The notes beneath the pieces were generated by a model. It was not told the origin of the DNA and ran no database searches. It worked only from the letters and a program-made list of their open reading frames with translations. This document shows positions 1 to 8,559 of a stretch of 64,000 nt of DNA, in pieces. The stretch is from positions 124,001 through 188,000 of the forward strand of contig NZ_JAAFGS010000007.1 in assembly GCF_011090185.1 (NCBI RefSeq), read 5' to 3'. Made by a program: the position numbers and the translations under genes. Every line of letters starts with the position of its first letter. Positions within the stretch are counted from its first letter, which is position 1. The DNA is from Saccharibacillus alkalitolerans. Lineage in GTDB: Bacteria; Bacillota; Bacilli; Paenibacillales; Paenibacillaceae.

Positions 1-2
1 TC

Positions 3-872
3 AACCTCGATTCTTCCGGGCTGTACCCGGTTCTGTCCATGGCGCTTGCCGTACTGACGTACAGCGGCACGGCGATGCTCCATGGAAGCGGATTGCTGGC
101 CGTATACGTCATGGCGGTGCTGGTCGGCAACTCGGACCTGACCTATCGTCATTCCATCTTCCGCTTCAACGAAGGCTTCGCGTGGATGATGCAAATTCTG
201 ATGTTTATCCTGCTGGGTCTGCTGGTCTTCCCGCATCAGCTGCCTTCCGTCACCTGGCAGGGACTCGGATTGTCGATCCTGCTTATGTTCGTGGCAAGGC
301 CGCTGGGCGTTTTCGTAAGCATGATCTTCATGAAATTCGATCTCAAAGAAATCACGTTCATCTCATGGGCGGGGCTGCGCGGGGCGGTTCCGATCGTGCT
401 GGCCACATACCCCATGATCGCGGGCATCGAGCATAGTCAGCTGATTTTCAACGTCGTCTTTTTCGTCGTCTTGACCTCGGCTCTGATCCAGGGCTCTACC
501 ATTTCGTTCCTGGCGGATAAACTGGGACTGCTGGGCGGAAAAAAGGCGACGGCCCCCCACAGTCTGGAGCTGGTGTCGATCGGCAAAACGAACTCGGAAA
601 TCATCGAGATCGACGTGGAAGAAAATTCGGTCGTGGAAGGCAAACAGATCCAGCACGCCAAGCTTCCCGTAGAAGCGCTCGTCACGGCGATCGTGCGCGA
701 CGAGAAGATCATTACGCCCAAGGGCGCGACACGGATCAAGGCCGGCGACATTCTGTACGTCCTGCTGCCCAAGTCGATGCGCAAGCAGGTGCAGGCGATG
801 TTCGACAAGCCGGAAGAAACGCCCGAACCTCCGGCTCCTCCGGAACCGAAAAAGCGGGCGCCGAACAAATAA
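3..872 (+). CDS. Cation/proton antiporter (NhaP2/CvrA type), 5'-truncated
   Basis: The reading frame is open from the left edge, so the N-terminal transmembrane half is missing. What remains begins with the GLYPVLS segment typical of the CPA1 K+/H+ or Na+/H+ antiporter family, continues through several hydrophobic helices (including a WAGLRGAVPI motif characteristic of the family) and ends in a cytoplasmic TrkA-C (RCK_C) domain at about residues 185-255 of the visible part, followed by a short Pro/Glu/Lys-rich tail. It should exchange cytoplasmic K+ or Na+ for protons at the membrane. RCK_C domains often bind nucleotides such as c-di-AMP; that is family knowledge and is not visible here. A terminator follows directly. 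Confidence 0.9.
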   Translation, partial: NLDSSGLYPVLSMALAVLTYSGTAMLHGSGLLAVYVMAVLVGNSDLTYRHSIFRFNEGFAWMMQILMFILLGLLVFPHQLPSVTWQGLGLSILLMFVARPLGVFVSMIFMKFDLKEITFISWAGLRGAVPIVLATYPMIAGIEHSQLIFNVVFFVVLTSALIQGSTISFLADKLGLLGGKKATAPHSLELVSIGKTNSEIIEIDVEENSVVEGKQIQHAKLPVEALVTAIVRDEKIITPKGATRIKAGDILYVLLPKSMRKQVQAMFDKPEETPEPPAPPEPKKRAPNK

Positions 873-883
873 CGGATACTTAA

Positions 884-914
884 AAAGGGGCCTGCTTCGG
901 CAGGTCCCTTTTTT
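884..914 (+). terminator. Rho-independent terminator after the antiporter
   Basis: A GGGGCCTG-cttcgg-CAGGTCCC hairpin is followed by a run of T, 12 bases after the antiporter stop codon. Confidence 0.88.
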
Positions 915-1035
915 GAGCGAAAATTCGCGAAAAGCAAACAAAAACATGAAAACCGTACAACATAAAAGAATTATTCGTGGACAGACCAACTGGAAATCCT
1001 TAATATAAGAGAGAGTTATTGACGGAAGATTTTTT

Positions 1036-1049
1036 TGTAAGCGTTAACA
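1036..1049 (+). promoter_or_regulatory. cre site (CcpA operator)
   Basis: TGTAAGCGTTAACA fits the Bacillus catabolite-responsive element consensus (TGWAANCGNTNWCA) at every fixed position. It overlaps the -35 box of the promoter proposed for the downstream regulator, so carbon catabolite repression by CcpA is expected. A near-identical core occurs inside the binding-protein gene at 5998-6011. Confidence 0.7.
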
Positions 1050-1073
1050 TTTTGATTTATTAAATCGTATAAA
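1044..1073 (+). promoter_or_regulatory. Possible sigma-A promoter of the AraC regulator
   Basis: TTAACA (1044-1049), an 18-base spacer and TATAAA (1068-1073) precede the regulator start by about 110 bases. The rest of the 873-1182 gap is AT-rich and shows no gene. Confidence 0.45.
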
Positions 1074-1182
1074 TGATCGTTTTGTGCTTTTTTGCTTTAC
1101 CATTCGGTTTTTCGGCAGGGATTAGCGGACTGCGAGAACGCGTTTTTCGGCCACGAAATCCATCCGATCGGAGGAATCCCGT

Positions 1183-3450
1183 ATGAAACGTTTCCCGATG
1201 ACGCTGCAGCTGGCGCTCATCCTGTTTATCGTCATGGTCATCCCGGCGAGCATCCTGACCTGGTACAGCGGCGAACAGAGCTTTCGCGACTCGGAGCGGC
1301 AGATCGCCGAATCTTCGCTTGCCGAGCTGGTCGCCGGCCGCAGGCTGAACGAGAACGCGCTGAACAATCTGGCTCAGGACGTGGTCAGGCTGTCCGCGAT
1401 CGGCACGTTCGATCGGCTTCGCCCTTTTCCGACGTACGACGAGATCAGCGCGGATTACGGACGGATCAGCAGGGCGATGACCGTGATGCGCGAGTTGACC
1501 AACCTCAACCACCGGGCGGACGGCATATATTCTTCGTTTTTTTATATGCAGGATTCCGATTACGTCGTCTCCACCGACCGCAGCATCACGAGGCTGGAAC
1601 GGTACGAAGATCTCGGGTGGATCGACGAGGCGTTGGAGCGACGTTCCGGAGGCATCGCGGGAATTTGGGTGCCGCGTAAGCTGGATTCCGGCGTGAAGGT
1701 CGTGTCGTACGTGCTGCCGCTGAACCGGCTGTCCACGACGACCAAAGGCACGATCGTGATCAACGTGCGCGAAAGCCAGCTCGGCCAATACATGTATTCC
1801 GCGAACGAAGCGAGCGCGGGCTACGCCCTGATCGACGGGGACGGAACGATGGTATCCTCGCCGGATAAGAGCCTGCTGCTCAAGAATATCGCCGATCTGC
1901 CGGTATACGGCGAGCTGCTGAAGAACTCTCCGAGCGAAGGCTATGCGTTCCGGGAAGTGAACGGCGACCGGCTGCTGTACGCCTGGTCGGATTCGCAGCT
2001 GCTCGGATGGACCCATGTCGGCGTCTTTTCCGTGCAGGAGCTGCTCACGCAGACGCACGCCCGGCAGAGCGGACTCGTGCTGATGACGGCGATCATCATC
2101 TTCGTCGGCGCGTTCGTCACGCTGCTGCTGGCGACCTGGCTGTCCCGCCCCGCCCGCCAGCTGGTTCGCCGCTTGAACGAAGAATCCGGCGCCAAGCTTC
2201 CCCGCCGCAACGAGTTCGCTTTTCTCGAGGACGCTTTCCTGAGCATGAGAGACGAGGAATCCAGGCTGCATACGCTGCTTCAGCAAAGGGAACGGGATGC
2301 GCGAAGCCTGGCCGTCCAGCATCTGCTGCGCGGCGAAGTGACCCGTCCGGTGGAAGAGATTTTCCCGTACGAGCATTTTCGGGTGGCCGCGATCTCGATC
2401 GACGGCTACCGGCAGTACGTCAGCAAGCATAATTCCGAGACGCGCAGCTATCACCGCTATCTGCTGAGCGGCTACTGCGACAGCTTGTTCGAAGAAGGAA
2501 TAACCAGCCACTTCCTTTACCGCGGCGACGGTTATTTCACGCTGGTGATCAACGACGGACGGGAAGAAGGCGAGCGCGGCGGCATACGCGGTCTGATGCA
2601 GCAGCTTGCGTCCCGCGCGGAGGAAGTGCTCGGCCATACGGTGACGATCGGGCTGAGCGGGGAAAAAGACGACGCCCAGTACATCCGCGATCTGGCCGCG
2701 GAAGCGTCGGAAGCCGTCAAGCGCCGCATGATCGCCGGCAGCGGCGGCATCCACTGCGGGCCCCGCGAAGACGACGGCAGCGGCAAATACATTTATCCGG
2801 CGCACAGCGAACGGCGCATTCTGAACTTTCTCGACGCCGGGGATCTGGCCGGCATCGATCGGGAGCTGGACAAGATCGTCTGCGACATCCGGTCCGCCGA
2901 CTCGGTCTCGTACGACAACATTCTGTTTATCTACAATCAGTTGGTGGGCGTGACGATCAAGCATCTGCGAGAAAACGACAATCATGCCGCGCGGATCGTC
3001 GCCGGACGCGGCAGCGTCTACTCGGTGATCTCTTCCCTCGACACGCTGAACGACCTTCAGGCCTATCTGCACGAATTTTACGCGGAAGTGGTGTCGGCGT
3101 CGGCCAAACCGGCCTCAAGCGAAGCGGCTTCGCACGGCGAACGCATCGCGGCCTATCTGCGCGAGCATTACCGCGAGGAAGTCGTATTCGAAGACATGGC
3201 GAGCGAGCTCGGCATCAGCTATTCCTATATGCGCAAGATCGCGTACGAGACGCTCGGATGCAGCCTGATCGACTACTTGAACAAGCTGCGGGTCGAAGAA
3301 GCGAAGCGGCTGCTGCTGGCGGGGGGACGGACGATCACGGAGATCGCGGCCGAAGTCGGCTACGAGAACGCGCGCAGCTTCAATCGCTTTTTCCACAAAT
3401 ACGAAGGCATGGCTCCGAGCGCTTACAAGACCAAACAGCGTACCTCTTAA
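1183..3450 (+). CDS. Membrane-bound AraC-family sensor-regulator of the sugar ABC operon
   Basis: This 755-residue protein has the layout of the Paenibacillus AraC-type regulators that sit beside sugar transporters. A transmembrane helix lies near residues 7-27, an extracellular Cache-like sensor region follows to about 295, a second membrane helix covers about 295-320, then a cytoplasmic linker region and a C-terminal AraC DNA-binding pair of helix-turn-helix motifs at about 655-755 (ending in the typical SFNRFFHKYEG segment). It probably senses an extracellular or binding-protein-bound sugar and activates the permease/binding-protein genes that start 233 bases downstream. The ATG is preceded by a GGAGGAAT ribosome binding site. 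The substrate cannot be read from the sequence. Confidence 0.88.
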   Translation: MKRFPMTLQLALILFIVMVIPASILTWYSGEQSFRDSERQIAESSLAELVAGRRLNENALNNLAQDVVRLSAIGTFDRLRPFPTYDEISADYGRISRAMTVMRELTNLNHRADGIYSSFFYMQDSDYVVSTDRSITRLERYEDLGWIDEALERRSGGIAGIWVPRKLDSGVKVVSYVLPLNRLSTTTKGTIVINVRESQLGQYMYSANEASAGYALIDGDGTMVSSPDKSLLLKNIADLPVYGELLKNSPSEGYAFREVNGDRLLYAWSDSQLLGWTHVGVFSVQELLTQTHARQSGLVLMTAIIIFVGAFVTLLLATWLSRPARQLVRRLNEESGAKLPRRNEFAFLEDAFLSMRDEESRLHTLLQQRERDARSLAVQHLLRGEVTRPVEEIFPYEHFRVAAISIDGYRQYVSKHNSETRSYHRYLLSGYCDSLFEEGITSHFLYRGDGYFTLVINDGREEGERGGIRGLMQQLASRAEEVLGHTVTIGLSGEKDDAQYIRDLAAEASEAVKRRMIAGSGGIHCGPREDDGSGKYIYPAHSERRILNFLDAGDLAGIDRELDKIVCDIRSADSVSYDNILFIYNQLVGVTIKHLRENDNHAARIVAGRGSVYSVISSLDTLNDLQAYLHEFYAEVVSASAKPASSEAASHGERIAAYLREHYREEVVFEDMASELGISYSYMRKIAYETLGCSLIDYLNKLRVEEAKRLLLAGGRTITEIAAEVGYENARSFNRFFHKYEGMAPSAYKTKQRTS

Positions 3451-3603
3451 GCGGGTTTTCGATCCTTTTTTCTATTGTCCGATTCCCTCCGGAAGGAAGC
3501 GCCATTTCTGATTCGGACGGTCGAAAATGATCTTCCTGATGCTGGAAAAACGCGCAGCGGCGCGGGTTGAATCAAAAATGGATGCCGGCATCAACACTCG
3601 TCG

Positions 3604-3633
3604 TTTACCTCCTGCCGAAGCACGGGCTATGAT
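3604..3633 (+). promoter_or_regulatory. Possible promoter of the ABC transporter operon
   Basis: TTTACC, an 18-base spacer and TATGAT lie about 50 bases upstream of the first permease gene, in a 233-bp gap that otherwise shows no gene. Confidence 0.4.
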
Positions 3634-3683
3634 GGGCACAACTTCCGGCGACGGATGGAAAAAACGAAAGGGGAGGTGAAAAC

Positions 3684-4649
3684 GTGAAGGGAGCAAGCGT
3701 CGCTAAAAGAAAAAATGAAACCGCTTCATTACGATCGGGACGCAGCTACGGAGTTCTCTATTACTTGCGCCGCGATTGGCAGCTGTACACTCTTCTGCTC
3801 CTTCCGCTGGCTCTCGTGCTGGTCTTCAAATATTCGCCGCTGGCGGGCCTGGTGCTCGCGTTCAAGGACTATAAGATCGCGAGAGGGTTCTGGGGCAGCG
3901 AATGGGTCGGCATGGAGGTCTTTCAGGAACTGTTCGCCAAAAAAGACTTTTCCAGAGCCGTCCGCAACACGCTTCTTCTTAACGTGATGGACCTGCTGCT
4001 CAGCTTCACGGTGCCGATCTTCCTGGCGCTGCTGCTGCATGAGGTCAAAAACGTGCTGTTCAAACGCATCAATCAAACGCTGCTGTATCTGCCGCACTTC
4101 CTGTCCTGGGTCATCATCGGGGCAATCGCCTATCAGCTGCTCGGCGAAGGCAGCGGGATGATCAACAACCTGATCGCGCAGCTGGGCGGAACGCGAATAC
4201 CGTTCCTCCAGGAAGACATGAACTGGCTTATCAGCTATCTGCTGATCGGGATTTGGGCCAGCATGGGTTGGGGTACGATCATTTATCTGGCTTCGATGAG
4301 CAGCATCAACCCGGATCTGTACGAAGCGGCGACCGTGGACGGCGCGGGACGCTGGCGCAAGATGTGGAATGTCACGCTGCCTTCCATCCGTCCGACGATC
4401 GTGACCCTGCTGATCATGAGCCTGGGCGGCGTGATGGGCGGTTCGTTCGAACGGATCTACGCGCTGCTGAACCGCGCCACCACGGAGTACACGACGACCA
4501 TTCCGGTACTCGTATACCGCTGGGGGATCGAAGGCGGGGACATCAGCCGGGCGACCGCGCTCGGATTGTTCCAGGCGCTGATCGGACTGATTCTTGTCTT
4601 GACGACCGACCGGGTCGCCAAGAAGTTGGGCGAAGACGGATTGTTATAA
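3684..4649 (+). CDS. Sugar ABC transporter permease (LplB-like)
   Basis: This is one of two inner-membrane subunits of a binding-protein-dependent carbohydrate importer. Six hydrophobic segments are visible in 321 residues, and the EAA loop that contacts the ATPase reads EAATVDGAGRWRKMWNVTLP in the usual place near the C-terminal third. The GTG start is chosen because GGGGAGGTG lies just upstream. The stop is only 15 bases from the next permease, so the two are co-transcribed. As in other LplABC-type operons no ATPase gene is present; a shared MsmX-type ATPase encoded elsewhere is the likely energy source (family inference). Confidence 0.93.
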   Translation: MKGASVAKRKNETASLRSGRSYGVLYYLRRDWQLYTLLLLPLALVLVFKYSPLAGLVLAFKDYKIARGFWGSEWVGMEVFQELFAKKDFSRAVRNTLLLNVMDLLLSFTVPIFLALLLHEVKNVLFKRINQTLLYLPHFLSWVIIGAIAYQLLGEGSGMINNLIAQLGGTRIPFLQEDMNWLISYLLIGIWASMGWGTIIYLASMSSINPDLYEAATVDGAGRWRKMWNVTLPSIRPTIVTLLIMSLGGVMGGSFERIYALLNRATTEYTTTIPVLVYRWGIEGGDISRATALGLFQALIGLILVLTTDRVAKKLGEDGLL

Positions 4650-4664
4650 GAGAGGAGGACGGCC

Positions 4665-5561
4665 ATGAAAGCCGTGCACAAAGCTCCGGTCGGAAGCCGT
4701 CGGCGCTTCGATATCTGGGGATTCCTGATTCATGTCGCCTTGGTCATCATTTCGCTGATCTGTTTTCTGCCTTATCTTCACGTGGTGGCCAAGTCGTTCA
4801 GCGAAGACGCCTATGTCATCGCGAATAAAGTCTTTCTTTGGCCGAGAGGCTTCAGCCTCGAAGCTTACGCCAAGATTTTTGCCGACGCCAGCATTCTGAA
4901 ATCGCTGTACGTATCGGTCATCGTGACGGTGCTGTTCACCGTCCTGGGCATGGTCGTGACGATCTGCGCCGCGTACCCGCTGTCCAGAAGGCAATTGAAG
5001 GGCCGCTCGACGCTGACGTTCATCTTCCTGTTCACGATGTACTTCAGCGGCGGGATCATTCCGGAATACATGCTGATCAACAGTCTGGGCATGCTGGATA
5101 CGCTCTGGGCGCTTATTCTTCCGCTCGCGTTCAGCGCCTACAATCTGCTGATTCTCAAGACGACGTTCACGCACAGCGTCCCCGTCAGCCTGGAAGAATC
5201 GGCGCGCATCGACGGAGCCGGGCATTTCCGGATCCTGACCAGCATCGTTCTGCCGCTGTCCAAGCCGATTATCGCTACACTGTCGCTGTTCTACGCGGTC
5301 GGCCGCTGGAACGCTTACCAGGACGCCTTATTCTACATCAAACATAACGTCGATCTGCGTCCGCTTCAGCTCAAACTGTATTATCTGGTCGTGCAGGCAA
5401 GCGAAAGCTTCCAGCTTGAAGCGACCGAAGTCACGCTGAGCAATCCCGAAGTGTTGAAAGCATCCGTCGTCGTCTTCGCGACCATTCCGATCATCTGCAT
5501 TTACCCGTTCGTGCAAAAGTATTTCGTTCAAGGCACGATGCTGGGCGCGGTGAAGGAATAA
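4665..5561 (+). CDS. Carbohydrate ABC transporter permease (LplC/YtcP-like)
   Basis: Second permease of the sugar importer, 298 residues, of the MalG-like class. It carries the EAA-loop sequence EESARIDGAGHFRILTSIVL and about six membrane spans. AGAGGAGG precedes the ATG at a normal distance. It lies between its partner permease and the lipoprotein binding protein, all on the same strand. The 146-base gap to the binding-protein gene contains a duplicated element, suggesting a point of differential expression within the operon. Confidence 0.93.
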   Translation: MKAVHKAPVGSRRRFDIWGFLIHVALVIISLICFLPYLHVVAKSFSEDAYVIANKVFLWPRGFSLEAYAKIFADASILKSLYVSVIVTVLFTVLGMVVTICAAYPLSRRQLKGRSTLTFIFLFTMYFSGGIIPEYMLINSLGMLDTLWALILPLAFSAYNLLILKTTFTHSVPVSLEESARIDGAGHFRILTSIVLPLSKPIIATLSLFYAVGRWNAYQDALFYIKHNVDLRPLQLKLYYLVVQASESFQLEATEVTLSNPEVLKASVVVFATIPIICIYPFVQKYFVQGTMLGAVKE

Positions 5562-5590
5562 CGGTCGGGGTACATGAAAAAAACGTTAAG

Positions 5591-5694
5591 AAAAGAGTTA
5601 CTGGATGAACGTTATTTTCTTCGCTTCGCTACGAAAAAACGTAAAAAGAGTTACTGGATGTACGTTATTTTCTTCGCTTCGCTACGAAAAAACG
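5591..5694 (+). repeat. Two tandem copies of a 51-bp hairpin-forming element between permease and binding-protein genes
   Basis: Copies at 5591-5641 and 5644-5694 differ at one position (A at 5608, T at 5661). Each contains an imperfect inverted repeat, CGTTATTTTC paired with CGAAAAAACG, around a CTTCG-rich loop. The second copy ends one base before the ribosome binding site of the binding-protein gene. A processing or stabilising role that raises binding-protein mRNA is plausible but inferred. Confidence 0.75.
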
Positions 5695-5707
5695 GAGGGG
5701 GATTCAT

Positions 5708-7354
5708 ATGATCAAGAAGAAAAGATGGGGATTCAAATGTCTGACCGGTCTGGCGGTAGTCGCCATGCTCGCGGGCTGCAGCGGCGGCGGATCGGGCAAC
5801 GAGGCGGGCGGGTCGAAAAGTTCCGATTCCGGCGGTACGCCGGCGGCTTCGGCCGAAGGGTTCCCGGATTACTCGGCCGGATTCCCGGAGAAGGTCAATC
5901 TCGACATTCCCGTATATGAACGCGCTTTCGAAGGCTGGAACGTTACCGACAATTACTATACCCGGTGGATTCAGAAGGAATTCGGCGACAAGTATAATGT
6001 AAGCGTTAACTTCGTGCCGATCACCCGCAGCAGCGAAGTGACCGACTTCGAGCAGCTGCTGGCTTCGCACAAAGCGCCGGATATCATTTTCCACTACGAT
6101 ATGCCGCAGGCGCTGGCTTATTACGGCGAAGACGTGCTGCAGGAGCTGAATTACGACGAAGTCAAGCATTATGCGCCGACCTACTGGAAGAACACGGGCG
6201 AGATCGTCGAGCAGTACGGCGTGATCGACGATAAGCCGACTTTCGTTTTCGCTTCCCGTCCGAACGCCGACAACTTCACGACGATCATCCGCAAAGACTG
6301 GGTCGAGAAGGTCGGCATGAAGGTCGAAGACCTGACGTCGCTCGAGAAATACAACGAAATGCTGCAAAAATGGAAGGAAGCCGGACTGGGCGTGACGGGC
6401 GGCAGCCTGATCCAGAACTCTTTCAACTACAACTATGCTTTCCGCGATTGGCCGTTCGACCCGAAATACCGCGCGCTTTACTCCGACCTGTCCGTAGCCG
6501 ATTTCACGACGGCGGATACGGAGCGGTACCTGCGCAACCTGAACTACCAGTACAACAACGGTCTGATCGATAAGGAATTCTACCTGCGCGACGACGACTC
6601 CAAGATCAAAGCGGAATTCGTGGCGGGCAAAACGGGCACGTACGGTACGTACCTGACGAACAACACGGACGTGTTCGCGGCAGCGCTGAAAAACAACCCG
6701 GATGCCGAATTCGCCATTCTGCCTCCGTACGCCGGCGTGCCGGAAGGCCGCAAGCCGCAGGGACGGGCATACTGGCCGTTCGGATTCATCATGGGCATCA
6801 ACTACGAATCGACCGACATGGAACGCGCCGCCGTGTGGATGTACCTCGAATGGATGAGCCAGCCGGAGAATCTGTTCTTCCTGCAAAACGGGGTGGAAGG
6901 CGAGAACTACAAGCTCGACGATCAAGGCATCGCGGTCCGCAACGTGGACTACAAAGGCGAATCCGTCCTGGCGCAGAACAACAACAAAGACTACTGGGCG
7001 CTCGTAACGGAAACGGCGCAGTACCCGGATGCCGAAAAAACGCTGGAAGCCAACAAACGCAACTGGGCGCCTCCGGGCCACGAATACCTGGTCGACGACC
7101 TGGTCAAATATTATAACGAAACGTCGGAATTCCGGACGCCGGACGCTCTGTACACCGTCGTGCTCGACAGCGTGAACGATTACAAAGCCGACCTGAACGT
7201 GCTGTTCCAGGAGCTGTATCTCAAAGTCGCGCTCGCTCCGGAAGACCAGTTCGACAAGCTTTACGAAGAAGCCAAGCAGCAGTATCTCGACGCGGGCTAT
7301 CAAGAAATTCTGGACGAGAAGCAGGAAGCGATCGACGAAGGGAAATATAAGTAA
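5708..7354 (+). CDS. Extracellular sugar-binding lipoprotein of the ABC importer
   Basis: A 548-residue solute-binding protein. The N-terminus has a lipoprotein signal with lipobox LAGC (Cys24), followed by a Gly/Ser-rich tether and a large bilobed binding domain like those of LplA/YtcQ proteins of Paenibacillus. It would capture an oligosaccharide outside the membrane and deliver it to the two upstream permeases. GGAGGGGG precedes the ATG. A cre-like core lies inside the coding region at 5998-6011 (one mismatch to consensus at the last base). A strong terminator ends the operon. Confidence 0.92.
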   Translation: MIKKKRWGFKCLTGLAVVAMLAGCSGGGSGNEAGGSKSSDSGGTPAASAEGFPDYSAGFPEKVNLDIPVYERAFEGWNVTDNYYTRWIQKEFGDKYNVSVNFVPITRSSEVTDFEQLLASHKAPDIIFHYDMPQALAYYGEDVLQELNYDEVKHYAPTYWKNTGEIVEQYGVIDDKPTFVFASRPNADNFTTIIRKDWVEKVGMKVEDLTSLEKYNEMLQKWKEAGLGVTGGSLIQNSFNYNYAFRDWPFDPKYRALYSDLSVADFTTADTERYLRNLNYQYNNGLIDKEFYLRDDDSKIKAEFVAGKTGTYGTYLTNNTDVFAAALKNNPDAEFAILPPYAGVPEGRKPQGRAYWPFGFIMGINYESTDMERAAVWMYLEWMSQPENLFFLQNGVEGENYKLDDQGIAVRNVDYKGESVLAQNNNKDYWALVTETAQYPDAEKTLEANKRNWAPPGHEYLVDDLVKYYNETSEFRTPDALYTVVLDSVNDYKADLNVLFQELYLKVALAPEDQFDKLYEEAKQQYLDAGYQEILDEKQEAIDEGKYK

Positions 7355-7391
7355 GTTCGGACTCAAGAACAAAAGAACGGAAAAGAAAGCC

Positions 7392-7427
7392 GGGAGGAAG
7401 CGCGGAATGTCGCGCTCCTCCCTTTTT
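7392..7427 (+). terminator. Terminator of the sugar ABC operon
   Basis: GGGAGGA and GCGCG pair with CGCGC and TCCTCCC around a short loop, followed by five T. Confidence 0.9.
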
Positions 7428-7506
7428 GCCGTCCGGAGAAACGCAAAAAAGAGGCGGATAGCGGGGGCTGCCGAGGCGCGGCAAGCAGGTGCCCGGAACA
7501 TGCACG

Positions 7507-7543
7507 CAGCCGGAAATTCGAGTTTATGCTCGACTTTCGGCTG
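7507..7543 (+). promoter_or_regulatory. Long inverted repeat upstream of the pxp operon
   Basis: CAGCCG...CGAG-tttatg-CTCG...CGGCTG forms a two-part 37-bp palindrome about 125 bases before pxpA. A perfect TATAAT lies at 7584-7589, and between the two is a smaller inverted repeat (GGCTC 7562-7566, GAGCC 7577-7581). No good -35 box sits 16-18 bases upstream of TATAAT, so an activator-dependent promoter is possible. The palindrome could be an operator or a terminator-like hairpin. Confidence 0.45.
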
Positions 7544-7668
7544 TTTATATATTGAAAATGCGGCTCCCCGCCGGGCGAGCCTGTATAATAACGGTATTTA
7601 CCTGCGTATGGATCCGCTGCGGCGGCGATTCAGCGGCCGCGAGGCGATCGAAGAAAGGAAGTGCGAGG

Positions 7669-8517
7669 ATGGGCGAAGGAGAAAAAGAATATGAAGAACC
7701 TGTAGGGGAAAACGGCAAGGACACTGCGCGGAAGAGGAACGCGCGTATTGACCTGAACTGCGATCTCGGCGAAAGCTTCGGCGCTTATACGCTGGGGCGG
7801 GACGCCGAGATTCTCCCGCACGTAACGTCGGCGAACATCGCCTGCGGCTTCCATGCGGGCGATCCGTCCGTGATGCGGCGGACGGTTCGGCTGGCGCTGG
7901 AAGCGGGCGTATCGATCGGCGCCCATCCGGGGCTGCCGGACCTGGTCGGCTTCGGCCGGCGGAACATGGACGTCTCGGCGGACGAAGTCTACGCCATGAC
8001 GCTGTACCAGATCGGCGCGCTGGAGGCGATCGCGCGCGCCGAAGGCGGCGTGCTGCGCCATGTGAAGCCCCACGGCGCGCTGTACAACATGGCCGCCCGC
8101 GACGCCGCGCTGGCGGATGCGATCGCCCGCGCGGCAGCCCGGGTCGATGCCGGGCTGATCCTGTTCGGATTGTCGGGCAGCGAACTGATCCGGGCGGGGC
8201 GGGAGGCCGGCTTGAGGACGGCCAGCGAAGTATTCGCGGACCGGACGTATTTACCGGACGGCTCGCTGACGCCGAGAAGCCGTCCCGGCGCGCTGATCGG
8301 GAGCGACGACGAGGCGATCGCCCAAGTGCTTCGCATGATTGCCGAAGGCAGGGTGCGAAGCGCGGACGGCGCGGACGTGGAGATCGCCGCGGATACCGTC
8401 TGCATTCACGGCGACGGACCGCACGCGGCGGATTTTGCCCGCCGGATCCGTCAGGCCTGCGAAGAGGCCGGCATTCGGGTCGCGGCCATGAACGCCCGGC
8501 AGCAGCAGGCGGATTAG
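7669..8517 (+). CDS. pxpA: 5-oxoprolinase subunit A (LamB/YcsF family)
   Basis: PxpA is one of three subunits of the prokaryotic ATP-dependent 5-oxoprolinase, which opens 5-oxoproline (pyroglutamate) to glutamate. The family signatures [10 protein letters not shown] and [11 protein letters not shown] are near the start of the conserved region, and the length after the start (282 residues) is close to the usual 250 or so, with about 25 extra hydrophilic residues at the N-terminus. An earlier in-frame ATG at 7489 is rejected because it would add an unrelated leader through the promoter region. AAGGAAG lies before the chosen ATG. The order pxpA-transporter-pxpB-pxpC parallels the ycsF-ycsG-kipI-kipA genes of Bacillus subtilis. 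Confidence 0.92.
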   Translation: MGEGEKEYEEPVGENGKDTARKRNARIDLNCDLGESFGAYTLGRDAEILPHVTSANIACGFHAGDPSVMRRTVRLALEAGVSIGAHPGLPDLVGFGRRNMDVSADEVYAMTLYQIGALEAIARAEGGVLRHVKPHGALYNMAARDAALADAIARAAARVDAGLILFGLSGSELIRAGREAGLRTASEVFADRTYLPDGSLTPRSRPGALIGSDDEAIAQVLRMIAEGRVRSADGADVEIAADTVCIHGDGPHAADFARRIRQACEEAGIRVAAMNARQQQAD

Positions 8518-8559
8518 AATCATCAAACGGCGAAGCGCCGCAGAACAAGGAGGCTACCT

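Noticed and set aside
1060-3072. Long minus-strand open frame opposite the AraC regulator
   Set aside because: It is a mirror of a GC-rich gene; no ribosome binding site or family motif, and the plus-strand protein has clear domains.
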